Part shown: piece by piece, positions 9,922 through 22,039 of the stretch
Layout of the letters: the number at the start of each line of letters is the position of its first letter
Position numbering within the stretch: position 1 is the stretch's first letter
Source of the DNA: Achatina immaculata
Taxonomy: Eukaryota > Mollusca > Gastropoda > Stylommatophora > Achatinidae
Assembly: GCA_009760885.1 (NCBI GenBank)
Contig: CM019701.1
Span: forward strand, 20,514,630 to 20,578,629
Length of the DNA stretch: 64,000 nucleotides
Reading direction: 5' to 3'
The notes under the pieces: generated by a model
The model's database searches: none
What the model saw: the letters and a program-made list of their open reading frames with translations, nothing else
What the model was told of the DNA's origin: nothing
Translations under genes and position numbers: made by a program

Positions 9922-11160
9922 GCAAGAAATAATGTGTATGTTGGCTATCTCACAATTTTGTTAATATGGTTTGTATTTGAAAAGAAAGCTAAGGTTTTGA
10001 AGTAGATATTGAGATTATTATGAGTGTCATTTGTAGCGACGGTTGGATTTGTCATATTTGAGTTCATATACACCTGTGTTTGACGTTCATTGTTTGTGGA
10101 AACATTCAGCTTTGTCTCTACGTTATCAGATGTAATGTGTGTTACGTTATATATTATTATTTCGCTTTGATCATTATGTGTTTTACGAGTGGTTATTTGA
10201 TATTGGTAAGGATGTACTGGTTTGAGATGTCTGATTTCTTTGTGCTAGATAAAGTCTTTTGGGGTAGCAAAACTGGAGCTAGGACCTTGTGATCGTTTGG
10301 AGGAGTGCAGTTTGGGATCCCATGTACGGCTGTACTACATATGGGAACAAATTATTTATGAATGGCTAACAATTTAAGCCAAAGCATCAGAAAGAACCTA
10401 TGCAATAATAGTAAATAATAAATAATACTAATCCGATAATAAATATAAAAGTAAAAGGTAAAATTCCCGTTAAAGTATATTGGGCTGTTAGGTCCGTATT
10501 TTCCATGACCTTCAGCACATGAAAGTGTGATGTGGTCAGTATCACGCCTGGGCTCTTTACCTTCCCAGATTTTTAGAGGCTGGATCAACCCCGAAGCCAT
10601 TTTGGTGTGTACCAGAAAAAATTCCACTGCTGGGACTCAGCTAACGAAGCCGCCGATAATAAATATAATTAAAGCAAAATAAAAATAAGCACTCACTAAA
10701 GAACTTTACAGAAGTCCAGAATAATTATAATATTTTCCTAATTGCTTATATTTTTTTAAAGTGTATCCTGGAGGTTGTCAAAAACTCTTCACTATCTTCC
10801 ACCATGTCTGATGCATTGCAAGTGGATATATTCGAACATAAGTTGTGGTCTCCTCATTCTCTGTTATTTTGACAGTTATAATTCTTTCTGATATACATTT
10901 TGTTTTCGAGATGTTGTCAGCAGTGTTTGGTTCCATGATCATTCCGACACCCCGCTTTGCCCTTTCTTGCTCACCCACTTCGGTTTGGAGTATAGGAAGA
11001 CATAATTTTGATGTGATTGCGTACAGCCTATGCCTCTGAGTTTGATGTTGGCAACTCCTATTATTTTTATATTTCTCTTGTTCGTTCTCTCCATTAATTC
11101 CTCTTCTTTTATCATTTACGCAGCTTGTGTTCATAGTACATATTTTAAAAATCGCTTTTC
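9922..11160. other. No gene recognised
   Basis: The stretch holds several short open frames (10080-10292 plus; 10352-10627 and 10778-11134 minus). None has recognisable domains or clear splice context, so I make no coding call. The minus frame at 10778-11134 contains THQTWWKIVKSF-like, charged sequence and could be decayed LINE, but this is not supportable. Confidence 0.4.
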
Positions 11161-11161
11161 A

Positions 11162-11198
<37 letters not shown>

Positions 11199-11207
11199 AA
11201 GAGAGAA
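11162..11207. repeat. (GA)n microsatellite
   Basis: GAGAGA tracts interrupted by single AAA steps. Confidence 0.95.
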
Positions 11208-11223
11208 GTACCAAACAAACTTT

Positions 11224-11400
11224 CAAATTTGAATTCATGTCGGTGATTGACGAATTACGATCCTCCCTTTGTATCGTTTATCTCTAGACAAAACCGCTAA
11301 GTATGGCGCGACTCTTGGAAGGTAGTATGCTTATTTATTCAAACGACAAAAGGGCTTGCTTATAGTTCATGAACACGTTTCCCACCAGGTACAAACAATA
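11224..11400 (+). repeat. Direct repeat, copy 1 (about 175 bp)
   Basis: About 95% identical to 13566-13742. Both share AATTTGAATTCATGTCG, TTGACGAATTACGATCCTCC, AGTATGGCGCGACTC and GAACACGTTTCCCA. The copies are 2.35 kb apart in the same orientation. No coding potential seen. They may be terminal repeats of an unrecognised element or two copies of a dispersed repeat. Confidence 0.85.
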
Positions 11401-13065
11401 CGCTTGCCAAGATTTCTGTTTTCCTCTTTGTAGCTTATTTTAAATCGTTTTTCGTTTATATCAGTCCGTCTATTCTTCCTATATGAGCAGTACCACTGGG
11501 CCAGTGGCTGTTTGAAGGTAAAATTTAACCCAGTGGAGCCGGTCTCACTGAGCGAGTCACAGCCCCGTTAGTCAGTGGCTTCTCTTGTAAGAACAGTTCT
11601 TCCTAGTCTTTTGGCTGTAGAATCCAGGGACAATAATATTGTCGAGATGGCACAGTGTTTTCAAGACCAGCAAGCAAAGTGTACTAAAAATCGGAGTGAA
11701 GATTAAAGTGTTTTAAGAACGACGGCAAGACTTTCTTAAAGTGCATTTAATAGAAGTAAATCGCGACAAGCGAATATAACGTTTTTATTCTAAGTGTTCA
11801 TCAAGTTTTCCACACAGCTACAACAATATTATAACAATGTATACTACACAACAAATACGAATGAAAAATACTCGAAACAAACTTTCAACAAAAATTGGTT
11901 TAAAACAACGAAAGAGCACCACCAGCAGACAGCGCTTCACTTAGCTCATGCACGAAACCAATGAGAAGAAGCAAGTTTGTTGCTTGCCGGACTGAAGAGA
12001 AGAACAATTAAAAGCGTGCAGGGGAAAAATATACAAGCACTGAGAATTCAAAATACTGTAACTGATCTTTATTAAATATTTCACTTTTAAAATACTTTAT
12101 AAACAAACAACAGATCTATTTATACATATTTTGATTTTCGTCACAGATAATGATAGAAACAAATAAGATAACTGTCACTATCACAACACTTTTGTATCAG
12201 TAATCTTGTGGCTTGAACTACATGAGCCGCTGAACTGATATCAGTTCTGTTCGTTTATTGTATTTAAATTTTATAAAAACTGGGTATTTTAGCTCAGTAC
12301 AGAATAAAGTTCGCTTCATGTGGGAAAAAAACCAAATATGTTCAAATATGTCCTTCATCAAGTGCAATGTTTAAAAAGTGAATAAAACAATAATGTGGAA
12401 CAAAACACGAGATTATAGCTAAATAATAACATGACAACAGCAAATGCAATATCATATGAAATTCGAAATATCTAAAATGCAATAAATAGGAAGGCAATTT
12501 TGTTAACAAGTTAAGAAACTGAATTACAATAAAAACATATGGCAAATGTATACCTAAAACCGATTCCACAATCGGCAAACTATTTTTTTTCTTGTAGCCC
12601 GAGAATGATCATTGAAATAACCGGCCTCAAGCAAGAGAGGGCTAAAGTTTTCCTAAGCTGAATTAGTATTACTTCAAGCTTACTTCATATGAGACAGAGA
12701 AAGTAAAATATTACAAAAATTACTTAGAACCAACGACGTTGCGTTTTCATGAAAGGCGTTAGAATAGTCTGAATAACTAGAAAAAAAAGTAAGTTCTCTG
12801 AAGTTACAGAGTTATTACAAATTAACGAAAATCATAAGATACGTATTAGGGATGTACCAAATACAAGATTTTAATATTCGACCGAAAACAAATATTCGAT
12901 TACAAGTTAGAAAAGTGTACTATTAGAAACTAAGGTACTCACTAAAATTACAAGTATAATAATATAAAACTATTTCACTGAATGTCTACATTTAATGAAA
13001 TAGTTTAATATTATGATTAGTGTGGTTAATTTTGGATTCTTTTTTAACGTGATTACACATTTTGT
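11401..13065. other. Interval between the direct repeats, no gene recognised
   Basis: AT-rich. No RT, integrase, transposase or Gag motif was found on either strand. It carries a GC-richer patch at about 11490-11640 (TACCACTGGGCCAGTGGC, a 16-nt imperfect palindrome). Confidence 0.45.
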
Positions 13066-13083
13066 ATATATATATATATATAT

Positions 13084-13262
13084 CTTACATCCTATCCGAG
13101 GCGTTAAACATTACATAGGGCTCGCGTGATAGTTTGCAAAGATTTCCTGTTTTTGGCGAGCTTTCCAACCTCTTAAAGGGATGTTATTTCCACTAACCTG
13201 GCCTCTCTTAACAATGCCTTCTTTAGAGTTTCACGTGGTCGACCTCTTTTTCTTCGGCCTTT
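13084..13262 (-). pseudogene. LINE A 3' fragment between (TA)n tracts
   Basis: The 179-bp fragment corresponds to the last part of LINE A (rc of the 20700-20860 region: FATCTTACATCC-type end, GCGTTAAACATTACATAGGGCTCGC, TTGGCGAG, GAGTTTCACGTGGTCGACC). It is bounded by (TA)n at 13066-13083 and (TA)n at 13263-13293, so its insertion site was probably TA-rich or the LINE tail seeded the repeats. Confidence 0.85.
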
Positions 13263-13300
<38 letters not shown>

Positions 13301-13565
13301 TACTTCATTCACAGTTTTGTGAATATTACAGCCTAGAATACCATACTACTAATTAACTATAAATACTAATTAGACTGCAACAGAAATCTCAAGAGATAGT
13401 ACTATTTATAAATAAGTTTAACAATATTAAAACTTCAAAGATCAAATAATCTGAAACTTTCAATATTTTTAAGTGAATTAATAAAGTGACCAAACTTCGC
13501 GAATATCAGTTACATTGAATGTAGAATATCTACTCATTTTATGCGATCATTCAAGCCAATCTTTT

Positions 13566-13742
13566 AAATTTGAATTCATGTCGATGATTGACGAATTACG
13601 ATCCTCCTTTTGTATCGTTTATCTTTAGACAAAACCGCCAAGTATGGCGCGACTCCTGGAAGGTAGTATGCTTATTTATTCAAACGAGAAAAAGGGCTTG
13701 CTTATAGTTCATGAACACGTTTCCCATCAGGTACAAATCATA
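13566..13742 (+). repeat. Direct repeat, copy 2 (about 175 bp)
   Basis: Partner of 11224-11400 (see that entry). It differs by scattered substitutions and an extra A in GAGAAAAAGGGCTTG. Confidence 0.85.
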
Positions 13743-14937
13743 AGCGGGACATAAACGTCCTAGTAATGTGACATAACCACCACATACTTAGGGGGACAGG
13801 GCGATCATATCAAGACGTCAGATGTTTATAGTCCTACTTATTTCCTTAATGTCTAGACTTTATGGCCGGCACTACACTACAAATCTAATTCTTTTTTTTT
13901 TCCTATTCTCGAAACAAAATATTTATGCGAGTTTTCGAAATATTACTATTTGAAATCCATACGAATACTTTTATCGACATTATTCAACCAAATGCAAAGA
14001 TGAATACAAATATTCAGTACATCCTTAGTGGCTATGTACAATTCATATTATAGGCGCAGACCAAATGAGACAATATGTTTTAAAGTCAAAATAACAACTT
14101 CACGAATGATATCAGTGAAGCTGTCTGGAAAAGAATGGCGACACGGCGCACACTGAATGGAGAAACATGATTTTCGATAACGTTTATTTAGTGATTATGA
14201 TTCAACAAATCAGCTCAAAACATCCAGTGACTTTTCCATAAAAAACTGCAAAAATGCCAGTAAAAGACCACAGCCTGCTTATGTGTATGCTTGAAAGAGA
14301 CATACACACATACAGACCTAGCCTTTCTTCCGACTTTGTCAGTTATAAAACTAAAAACTTGTCGATGAATTTTCTTTTCTCACTTGCGTTTTTGGAACTT
14401 CGAAGAGATTTCAGTCAAATTTCAGATGTGCACTTACGTCTTCCATCGTGTGTGTGGTGGAGGGATTATGCAAAACATAAACAATTATTCAGTTATTACA
14501 CTTGCTTGCATTACTGAGTCCTAAATTATGTAACATTAATGGTGTCAGTTTCTAATTTCATGGTCAAAATAAAATTGTTTATTTAAATATATACATTTTT
14601 TAATATATTTACCCAGAAACATATTTGAAGAAAAAATATAACATTTTATTACCCCACCCCCACCGCACACTGGATTCGCAAGTCCTGGTTTTGCCAAGAG
14701 AAAATCTGTTACGCATACATCCATACATACGCGCACACAAACACTAAACGAAAAACGACATTAATTTTCTGGCACGTTTTAATGCGTGTTTCAGAAAATT
14801 GACCTTTTTCTGGTTCATTTTACAATACAGAATTTAAAAGATAACAGATAAGCATAGTGGAAATTTATTAAATGTTATGTGTAAAATAAATGTGCAAGCA
14901 AAAACTGTCAAAATCTTCAGAGAAATTGAGCACCTTC
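13743..14937. other. No gene recognised
   Basis: AT-rich single-copy-looking sequence. An 87-codon plus-strand frame at 14254-14517 shows no domain and no splice support, so it is not called. Confidence 0.5.
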
Positions 14938-14949
14938 AAAGGGCATTAT

Positions 14950-16381
14950 GGTTCTAAGGACTGTTATAGCTGGAGGTAGGGTGGGGGATACGCTCTCCAC
15001 TCCAATAAAAGATCTCCAAGGCGTGAGTTTCAAATAGTCTCTGACAGTCAAGTCCAGCTCCTGGCCTTCTCGTGGCAGAACTGTTCAAACTCACAGTAGA
15101 AGGGGCGAAGGCGAATATCTGGCCCCTGAAAACTAGACGCTTCGTGTAGATGAGAGTCTTGTTTGGTAGCTCATCTACCGCTGCTGGCAAGATTCTTCAG
15201 CTGCCGTGCGCGGAGTGGGGCTCTTCTTGGACAGTGAAGAAAGGTGCGAATGGGATTGCTGCGCGGCGCCACTGTGGAAAAGGCGAAAGAAAGGATTACG
15301 TGAAGTAATCAGTAGTCTCGAGGTCAGGACTGCTAAAATCACGGCACCTCTGCTCTGGAGGTCGGCCACGTCCTATGTGCACTCATACCGGGCGAAATGC
15401 CTGAAACGGCTTAACCCAGGGGTTAAGACACTGCTGGCGAAATTCTTCGGATGCCGCGTGTGGAGTGAAACTCCTCCCGGCTAATGAAGAAAATGCGAAA
15501 AAGCAATTAGGACTGCATGTGGCGCTGATGTGAAAAGGTGATGGAAAGGATAACGTGAAGCTTAATCGGTATGTCCAGTAGTCTCGCGGCGAGAGCTACT
15601 CATACCATGGCACCCCTGCTGACTGCGTCCGATATACACCCATACTGGTGAAATATGCCTAAACCGGCTTAAACCAGAGAGTGAAACTTGATGGCTACTC
15701 ATGTCACGGTACCTCCGCCCTAGAGGTCGGTCACGTCCTAAACACGCACATACTGGGATAATACGCCTAAACCGGCTCAAACCAGGGGTGAAACTTACTA
15801 GTGGCGAGGATTCGTCCTCCTGGACAAAAGCTCCATCCTGGTCACAACTAGGAAAGGTAGCGACCACGACCACAAAATGGTGAAGTCGGAGACACTGGAC
15901 TAGGGCAGTCTAGATAGGCAACCACCTCTCACCCGGCGATGTATGCGTATCCTAATCACGCTGAGGTTTTCCGGTGAGAAAGTCCAAAGCTGGACTGGAT
16001 GGGCAACCACCTCTCACCTGGCGGTATCCAAAACACGTCGAGGTTTTCCGGTGAGAAAGAATCTAGCCTGGATAGGCAACTACCTCTCACCCAGCGGGAA
16101 TATACTGATATCCAAAATACATATAGGTTTTCCAGTGAGAAAGTCCAACTCTAGATTAAACTGGTCCAACAAAAACCACGGTGTCGTGCAATCCCGCTTC
16201 CGAGACCCACCGAGGACACAGGTTCAAGCCATGCGATACTCTGAACCTCTTGTGGTCCTCTCGGAGATCTTGTGTGGTCCTTTCGGGGACCACGAGATTT
16301 ATCGATGACCACAGGAGTCAATTCAGTAGGATCATGGGGCGGTCTTGATGGTAGAAGTGAACGAAGAAGAAGAAGCAGAAG
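14950..16381 (+). mobile_element. Element F copy 1: unclassified (GAA)n-tailed retroposon with TSD
   Basis: The 1432-bp unit is flanked by identical 12-bp direct repeats AAAGGGCATTAT (14938-14949 and 16382-16393) and ends in GAACGAAGAAGAAGAAG. That combination indicates TPRT-type insertion. It is far more GC-rich than its surroundings and has no long ORF with a recognisable domain. Internally it contains three degenerate copies of a unit with CACGTCCT, CAYACTGG and CTAAACCGGCTTAA-CCAGGGGTGAAACT (about 15366, 15625, 15725). It also has three copies of an approximately 75-85-bp unit GGCAACCACCTCTCACC-GGTTTTCCGGTGAGAAAG (15917, 16004, 16075). Two further copies lie at 57838-58878 (inverted) and 62181-63503. 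Confidence 0.8.
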
Positions 16382-16518
16382 AAAGGGCATTATCGTTTTC
16401 TTCACGTTCTCACACATCTTGTTTGTAATAGCACAAATGGACTAAAACATAGAACACGTGGAAGTAATAAAACAGAGAAATATGAATATGTTATTTTAGC
16501 AGAAATATCAATACATTA

Positions 16519-17689
16519 CATCTTACATCCTTCCCTTACCGTTAAACGTCACACAGGGCTCGCCTGGTAGTTCACCAAGATTTCCTGTCTTCGGCGAGTT
16601 TTTCAACCTCATCAGGGATGTTACGCCCACTGAAAAGGCCACTCTTAACAATGTCCTCTTTAGAGTTTCATTTGGTTGACCTCTTTTTCTTCGGCCGGTT
16701 GTGGTCCACTTGATAGCTTGTTTAGGCATCGTCTGATTGTTCCTTTCTCATCACATGACCGACATATGTCCATCTTCTTTTTCTGATCACACATTAGACA
16801 GATTGTTGTTTGCTCATCTGTCTTATCTCTGCATTGTTCAATTCGTTCCACTTTATACTGGTATTTTCTTTCAGCATTTGTTTTCAAAAGAGTCTAATTT
16901 CTTGTCTATTTCTTTAGTTGTTTTCCAGCTTTCACATGCATAAATGAGGGTTGATATCACATTTGAATTGAATAATCTTAACTTGGTTTTTGTGCTTATA
17001 ACTTTTGAATGTCATATGTTCTCGAGACTCTTGAAGGTTAATGCTGCTTTTGCAATTCTAATTCTAACTTCCTTTCTGGTGTCATCATCCTAGTCTATGT
17101 AGCTGCCGAGATAAAGAAATTGGAACAGCTGTTCCTTCTACGTATATTTGTCCTTTGTGGTTAATGAGAAATTTCATTATTTTTGTTTCATCCTTGTTAA
17201 TTTCAAGTCCTATTTTACTAGTCATCGAAGACAGGGTATCTGTTTTTACTGGCATTCATTTCACATTGTCACTGGTAAGAGTTATGTCATCTGCAAAATC
17301 AAGATCTTCTAAACGGGTCTCATGTACCAATCAGTGCCCGTTTTTACCTCTGTAGCATTTTTTTCATTATGAAGTCTACGGTAATTCCATAAAGCAATGG
17401 GATAATATACATCTTTATTTCACGTCCGTTTCAATTTGGAACCATTCGCTCAATCCTTCTTCTTGTTTTGACTCCACAAACATATCCATTGTAGAGGTAT
17501 CTAATGATGTTGACAATCTTAGATGGTATTCCATATATTCTTAAAATTATCCACAATGAATCTCTGTGTATGCTATCAAGTGCCTTTTCAAAGTGTATGA
17601 AATTCATGATTAATGGAATTTGCTTTTCAATCTGTTCTTCAAGTATTTTTCTTAAAACAGCTTCTCCCTTTTCGAAATCCTGATTTGAA
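16519..17689 (-). pseudogene. LINE A, 5'-truncated copy with 12-bp TSD
   Basis: The minus strand encodes, with frameshifts, the 3' half of a non-LTR RT. It has a FEKALDSIHRDSLW-like motif A region (17600-17560), NIIRYLYNGY, RSSAKSRS-type remnants of the FADDI region, and the C-terminal KWTTTGRRKRGQPNETLKRT. Identical direct repeats ATCAATACATTA at 16507-16518 and 17690-17701 mark the insertion. It is dead because of multiple frame breaks. Confidence 0.9.
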
Positions 17690-17701
17690 ATCAATACATT
17701 A

Positions 17702-18434
17702 GCTTCTGTGAAAATTACTTATTTTCTAGAATTAGATTTTCTCTTGGCAAACAAAAAAAAAATGTGATAAAACATTGACAGAATTCTTTATGTTGCTTTT
17801 CAGAGCTGTTGCGTCCCAATTAAAAAAAAAGCTTCACAAAATGACATTTAGAAAATTAGACTGGGAATGATTGCGACAAAATAAAATAAACAAGACAGTA
17901 TTTACTGATCAGGAAAACATTAAGAAGAATATTTTTAAAATAGTTTAGCCATAAATGAACGAAAATCACTCTCGATTGTGTACAGTCTAGTAATCAGTCT
18001 TTTGAAAGACTCTTTCGAGAGAATTTACGAAGGGATACTTTGACAGATCGTTTGTATATTATTTTTCTCGTGACGAGGCCATCGTGCTGAAGTCATTTTT
18101 GCTGCGACTTTTATTTCTCTCAAGTTTATATCATTTGTTTCAAGACTAATCCTACCTACTTTGCTCTAACAATATTTTTGAAATCTGATCGTCAGGCCAG
18201 TGTTCTTGATGTGTCAGAGTTATGTCTGAAACAATAAACATAAAAAACAAGTTAGTTCAGTAAATTCTTTATGAGAGATAGTTTAGAAATATTTTTTTCA
18301 TGGAGGGCTTCAGTGTGGCAAAGTGAGAAATGGAGAAAACTCGATACGTGTTTTAAATAAGAAACCACACACAATGTTTAGCTATTTCAGAGAATTTTGG
18401 AAACTTTCATTAAATGTAACAAATAACTGTTTGT
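17702..18434. other. No gene recognised
   Basis: AT-rich with poly(A)/poly(T) runs. Nothing supportable. Confidence 0.5.
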
Positions 18435-18452
18435 AGTTATTAGGCTTATTAT

Positions 18453-20872
18453 ATAGATTAATTGAAATATGTTTAACAGAGGGCATGGTCATTGGAGGCA
18501 CAATATTCCCACACAAAGAGATACATAAAACAACATGGATATCTCCAGATGATAGAACTAGAAACCAGATAGACCATTTTTGTATTAGAAAGCAATACAG
18601 AACATCTCTCATGGATGTAAGGGCTTATAGGGGTGCAGATGTCAACAGTGATCACAACCTGTGCATAGGGAAAATAAAACTAAAATTGAAAAGTCAACAC
18701 AAGAAATCAGTACACAGAAAGATAAACATCCACAGCCTACAAGAAGAAAATACTAACATTAATTTCAATCAGGAACTTGCCAATCATTCCAAAACACCCA
18801 GTGAAGTTGAGGAGATAGGTATAGATGAGTTATGGAATTCTTACAGCACAGCCATAATCACAGCAGCAAAAGTAAGCGCTGGATTGGAAAAACCAAATAG
18901 AAAAGCATGGATATCAGATAAAACATGGAAGTATATACATGAAAGACGAGCAGTCAAATTAAACATGTTGAATGCAAAAGCAGATCATGAAAGAGATTCG
19001 GCAAAAGCAAAATACAAAGACATAGACAAGAAAGTAAAAAGTTCAGCTAGAAGGGATAAAAGAGAATACATAGACAATATGGCGAAAGAGGCAGAAAAAG
19101 CAGCAAAAACAGGAGACAGCAAAACTTTATATAACATACAAAAGAGGCTAACAGGTACTATTACATCTAAAGAAAGACCAATCCTTAGCAAAACTGGAAC
19201 ACTATTAACATCAAATAAAGACCAAAAGCAAAGATGGGCTGAACACTTCCAAGAAATACTCAATCGACCACACCCAAAAGAATTGTTAAACCTTGAAACT
19301 GACTTACCAGCCCCACAACTAAATGTCAATCTAGATGAAATTGAATTGCATGAAATTGAAACAGCAGTGAATTTAATGGCTAACAACAAAGCTGCAGGTG
19401 AAGATGAAATAACAGCCGAGATGCTAAAAGCTATCAATAGTGACAACATGAGACAACTACAGAGAATGTTTAACAAGATTTGGAAAGAAGAAAAGGTCCC
19501 TTCTAATTGGAAGAAGGGAATCATTGTGAAAATACCAAAAAAGGGCAACCTTAGTGACTGTAACAACTGGAGAGGAGTAACCTTAATATCAGTTGTGTCA
19601 AAAGTATTTTGCAAGGTCATTTTGAATAGACTCAAAGATATAGTGGATACTGCAATGAGAGAAGAACAAGCAGGATTTCGAAAAGGGAGAAGCTGTCTCG
19701 ACCAGATCTTTACTCTCAGAATAATACTTAAAGAACATATTGAAAAGCAGAAACCATTAATACTGAATTTCATAGATTTTAAGAAGGCATTTGATAGCAT
19801 ACACAGAGATTCATTATAGAGAATTTTATGTCTATATGGAATACCATCTAAAATTGTCAACATCATTAAGGACTTATACAATGGATATGGTTGTGCAGTC
19901 AAGACAGAAGAAGGGATGAGTGAATGGTTCCAGATTGAAACAGGCGTGAAACAAGGATGTATACTGTCTCCTTTACTTTTTGGGATTACAATAGACTTCA
20001 TAATGAAAAAATGCTGCACAGGTAACACAGGTATTGACTGGGTACATGGGACCCAACTAGAAGATCTTGATTTTGCTGATGACATAACTCTTATCAGTAA
20101 TAATGTGAATTCCATGCAAGAAAAAACAGATAGCCTATCTTCACTGGCTAGCAAAATAGGACTTGAAATTAACAAGGACAAAACAAAAATAATGAAAATT
20201 CCCATCAATCAAAATGGAAAAATACACATAGAAGGGACAGATATTGAAGAAGTCAATCAATTTGCATACCTTGGCAGCTACATAGACCAGGATGGTGACA
20301 CTAGAAAGGAAGTTAGGATCAGAATTGCAAAAGCAGCATCAATCTTCAAGAATCTTGAGAACATATGGAATTCAAAAGTTATAAGCACAAAAACCAAGTT
20401 AAGACTATTCAATTCAAATGTAATATCCACCCTCATTTATGCATGCGAAAGCTGGAAAACAACTAAAGAAATAGAAAAGAAATTAGACTCTTTTGAAAAC
20501 AAATGCCTAAGGAAAATACTCGGCATCAAGTGGAATGAATTCAAGAACAATGCAGAGATAAGACAGATGACTGAACAACAACCAGTCTCACGGGTGATCA
20601 GGAAAAGGAGATGGACATATGTTGGCCACTTGATGAGAAGAAATGAGCAGAGAATCCCAAAACAAGCTATCAAGTGGAACACAACAGGCCGAAGAAAAAG
20701 GGGCAGACCGCGTGAAACTCTGAAGAGAACATTATTAAGAGAGGCCAAGTTAACAGGCATAAAATCCTTTGATGAGGTTGAAAGACTCGCCGAAGACAGG
20801 AAAAATTGGCGAACTACTTTGCGAGCCCTATGTGACGTCTAACGGCACGGGAAGGATATAAGATATAAGATA
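18453..20872 (+). mobile_element. LINE A, long copy, 5'-truncated in the endonuclease
   Basis: The 2420-bp insertion is bounded by AGTTATTAGGC(T/G)TATTAT at 18435-18452 and 20873-20890, an 18-bp TSD with one mismatch. The 3' end is GGCACGGGAAGGATATAAGATATAAGA, a short (TATAAGA)n tail. It begins within the C-terminal part of an APE-type endonuclease and continues through the full RT. It is the best copy of this family in the window and the reference for the fragments at 13.1, 16.5, 34.7, 41.1, 47.1 and 53.0 kb. Confidence 0.9.
18485..20842 (+). pseudogene. LINE A endonuclease/reverse transcriptase ORF with one nonsense codon (785 codons)
   Basis: One frame runs 18485-20842 and is broken only by TAG at 19817-19819 (SLxRIL; the paralog at 28.5 kb has Trp there, so TGG to TAG is likely). 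Domains: end of the APE endonuclease (NQIDH at about 27-31, SDHNL at about 57), a long basic linker (about 65-240), then RT. The RT has KKGNLSDCNNWRGVTL (about 352-367), AGFRKGRSC (about 396-404), IDFKKAFDSIHRDS (motif A), GVKQGCILSP (motif B), DLDFADDI (motif C, about 526-533) and a C-terminal RRWTYVGHLMRR (about 708). The APE N-terminus is missing, so 18485 is simply the first in-frame Met. It is a retroelement enzyme, not a host gene. Confidence 0.9.
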
Positions 20873-21277
20873 AGTTATTAGGCGTATTATTATAATTAAA
20901 ATTATTCTGATGGAAGCATCAAATAATGAAATGATATCGTCAACATAATAAAATCACAATTGGACTATCGCTGCTTTTCTTCGAGAAACTAGAGCCCTGT
21001 TGTTGAGAACGTGTGGCTCGTTTTAAAACAAATCTGGGTATGGCAATTTGAGGGCAGTGAAGGAAGGCGCAAGATGACTGTGTGTAAAAGTTGGTCAAAT
21101 AGTGGTACTATTTGTCTTCGATGATGGGTTTGAGTAGTCACTAGCTGATCAGATCCTCTTTATTGAGTAGGAAAATAAATGGATAAAGTTTCTGGGGAAT
21201 ACGATGTGACACGAGTGATTAATGTTTCCTAAATTTGGTAATTTAAACTTTAATATAATAATTGCACCTAACACAAC

Positions 21278-21482
21278 TTCATGATAATCTAGAGAAAACC
21301 GTCTTGGAAGGGTACATAATGGGAAAAAGAAAGAGATGAAGATCAAGGCGAAGATGGCTGCAAGACATCGTTGATGATTTGCAAATGGATGCATCAGCAG
21401 AAAGCCATCTTGCTCACAACCGAGAGACCTACAGGAGTGCTTTTAGGGAGGCAAAGTTCAACAAGGGACATGCAAATGAATG
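21278..21482 (+). pseudogene. RTE 3'-end fragment with TSD
   Basis: A 205-bp fragment containing CTTGGAAGGGTACATAATGGGAAAAAG and ending GGGACATGCAAATGAATG. Direct repeats AACACAAC at 21270-21277 and 21483-21490 fit a short TSD. It matches the 3' end at 27490-27698. Confidence 0.85.
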
Positions 21483-21497
21483 AACACAACGGTAACA

Positions 21498-21498
<1 letters not shown>

Positions 21499-21559
<61 letters not shown>

Positions 21560-21600
21560 GCCTGCATGCCTGCCTGTCAGTCTGTCTGTCTGTCGTTCGT
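21499..21600 (+). repeat. (CTGT)n / (CTAT)n tetranucleotide repeat
   Basis: About 20 tetranucleotide units, CTGT then CTAT then CTGC/CTGT. Confidence 0.95.
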
Positions 21601-22030
21601 CCTGGCTTTGGCTATCGTGCTTTTTCACAATTCCCTGCTCCGAGAGCTGATTATAAGATATGCTGGTGCTCTTTGCCTGTGCCATCCAGCATTTTCTCTG
21701 TCTATCTCGATCTCTTCTGCTTTCTATCTTCCGTTGTCACAATGTATTCTAGCTTGCCTCGCCGCAAGAACGCGTCCTAAGAATTTAGATCGTCTTTTCC
21801 CGACTTTTTTTTTTATTGTTTGTCTCATTTCTCCAGCCTCTTTCAGAACCTCTTAGTTTGATTTCTTTGCTGCTTGTGGTATTCGTAACATTCTTGTAAG
21901 GAACCACATTTCCGTGGCTTTCAGTTGGCATTGTACTTCGTTTACACAAATAATACACCGTTTTCCTGATGTCACGTCCTTAATCAAAGCTGTATTTTTA
22001 AAGTATACAATACTCAACACTAACACAACG
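21600..22030 (-). pseudogene. LINE E (RTE-like) 3' fragment
   Basis: Minus-strand remnants ATEMWFLTRMLRIPQAAKKSN and a charged tail match the C-terminus of the element at about 50940-52163 (shared TGTCACAATGTATTCT, AGAACCTC, TTTGATTTCTTTGCTG on plus). The related motif WFIRRMLRIPWTAK occurs in the B2 copies. It is frameshifted. Confidence 0.75.
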
Positions 22031-22039
22031 CGCACCTTT

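Noticed and set aside
11162..13742. LTR retrotransposon between the 175-bp repeats
   Set aside because: No TG…CA ends with a TSD, primer binding site, or Gag/Pol motifs were seen; kept only as an unexplained repeat pair.
14960..15095. Possible Pol III boxes at the start of element F (TAGCTGGAGG; GTTCAAACTC)
   Set aside because: The spacing of about 118 bp is longer than usual and the matches are weak. I note it only as something to test on a consensus.
18985..20208. Long open frame on the minus strand opposite LINE A
   Set aside because: Antisense of the LINE A coding strand; A-rich sense codons leave few stops in antisense. The RT motifs are on plus.
21499..21600. CRISPR-like appearance of tetranucleotide repeats
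   Set aside because: Simple (CTGT)n microsatellite without spacers; the genome is eukaryotic.
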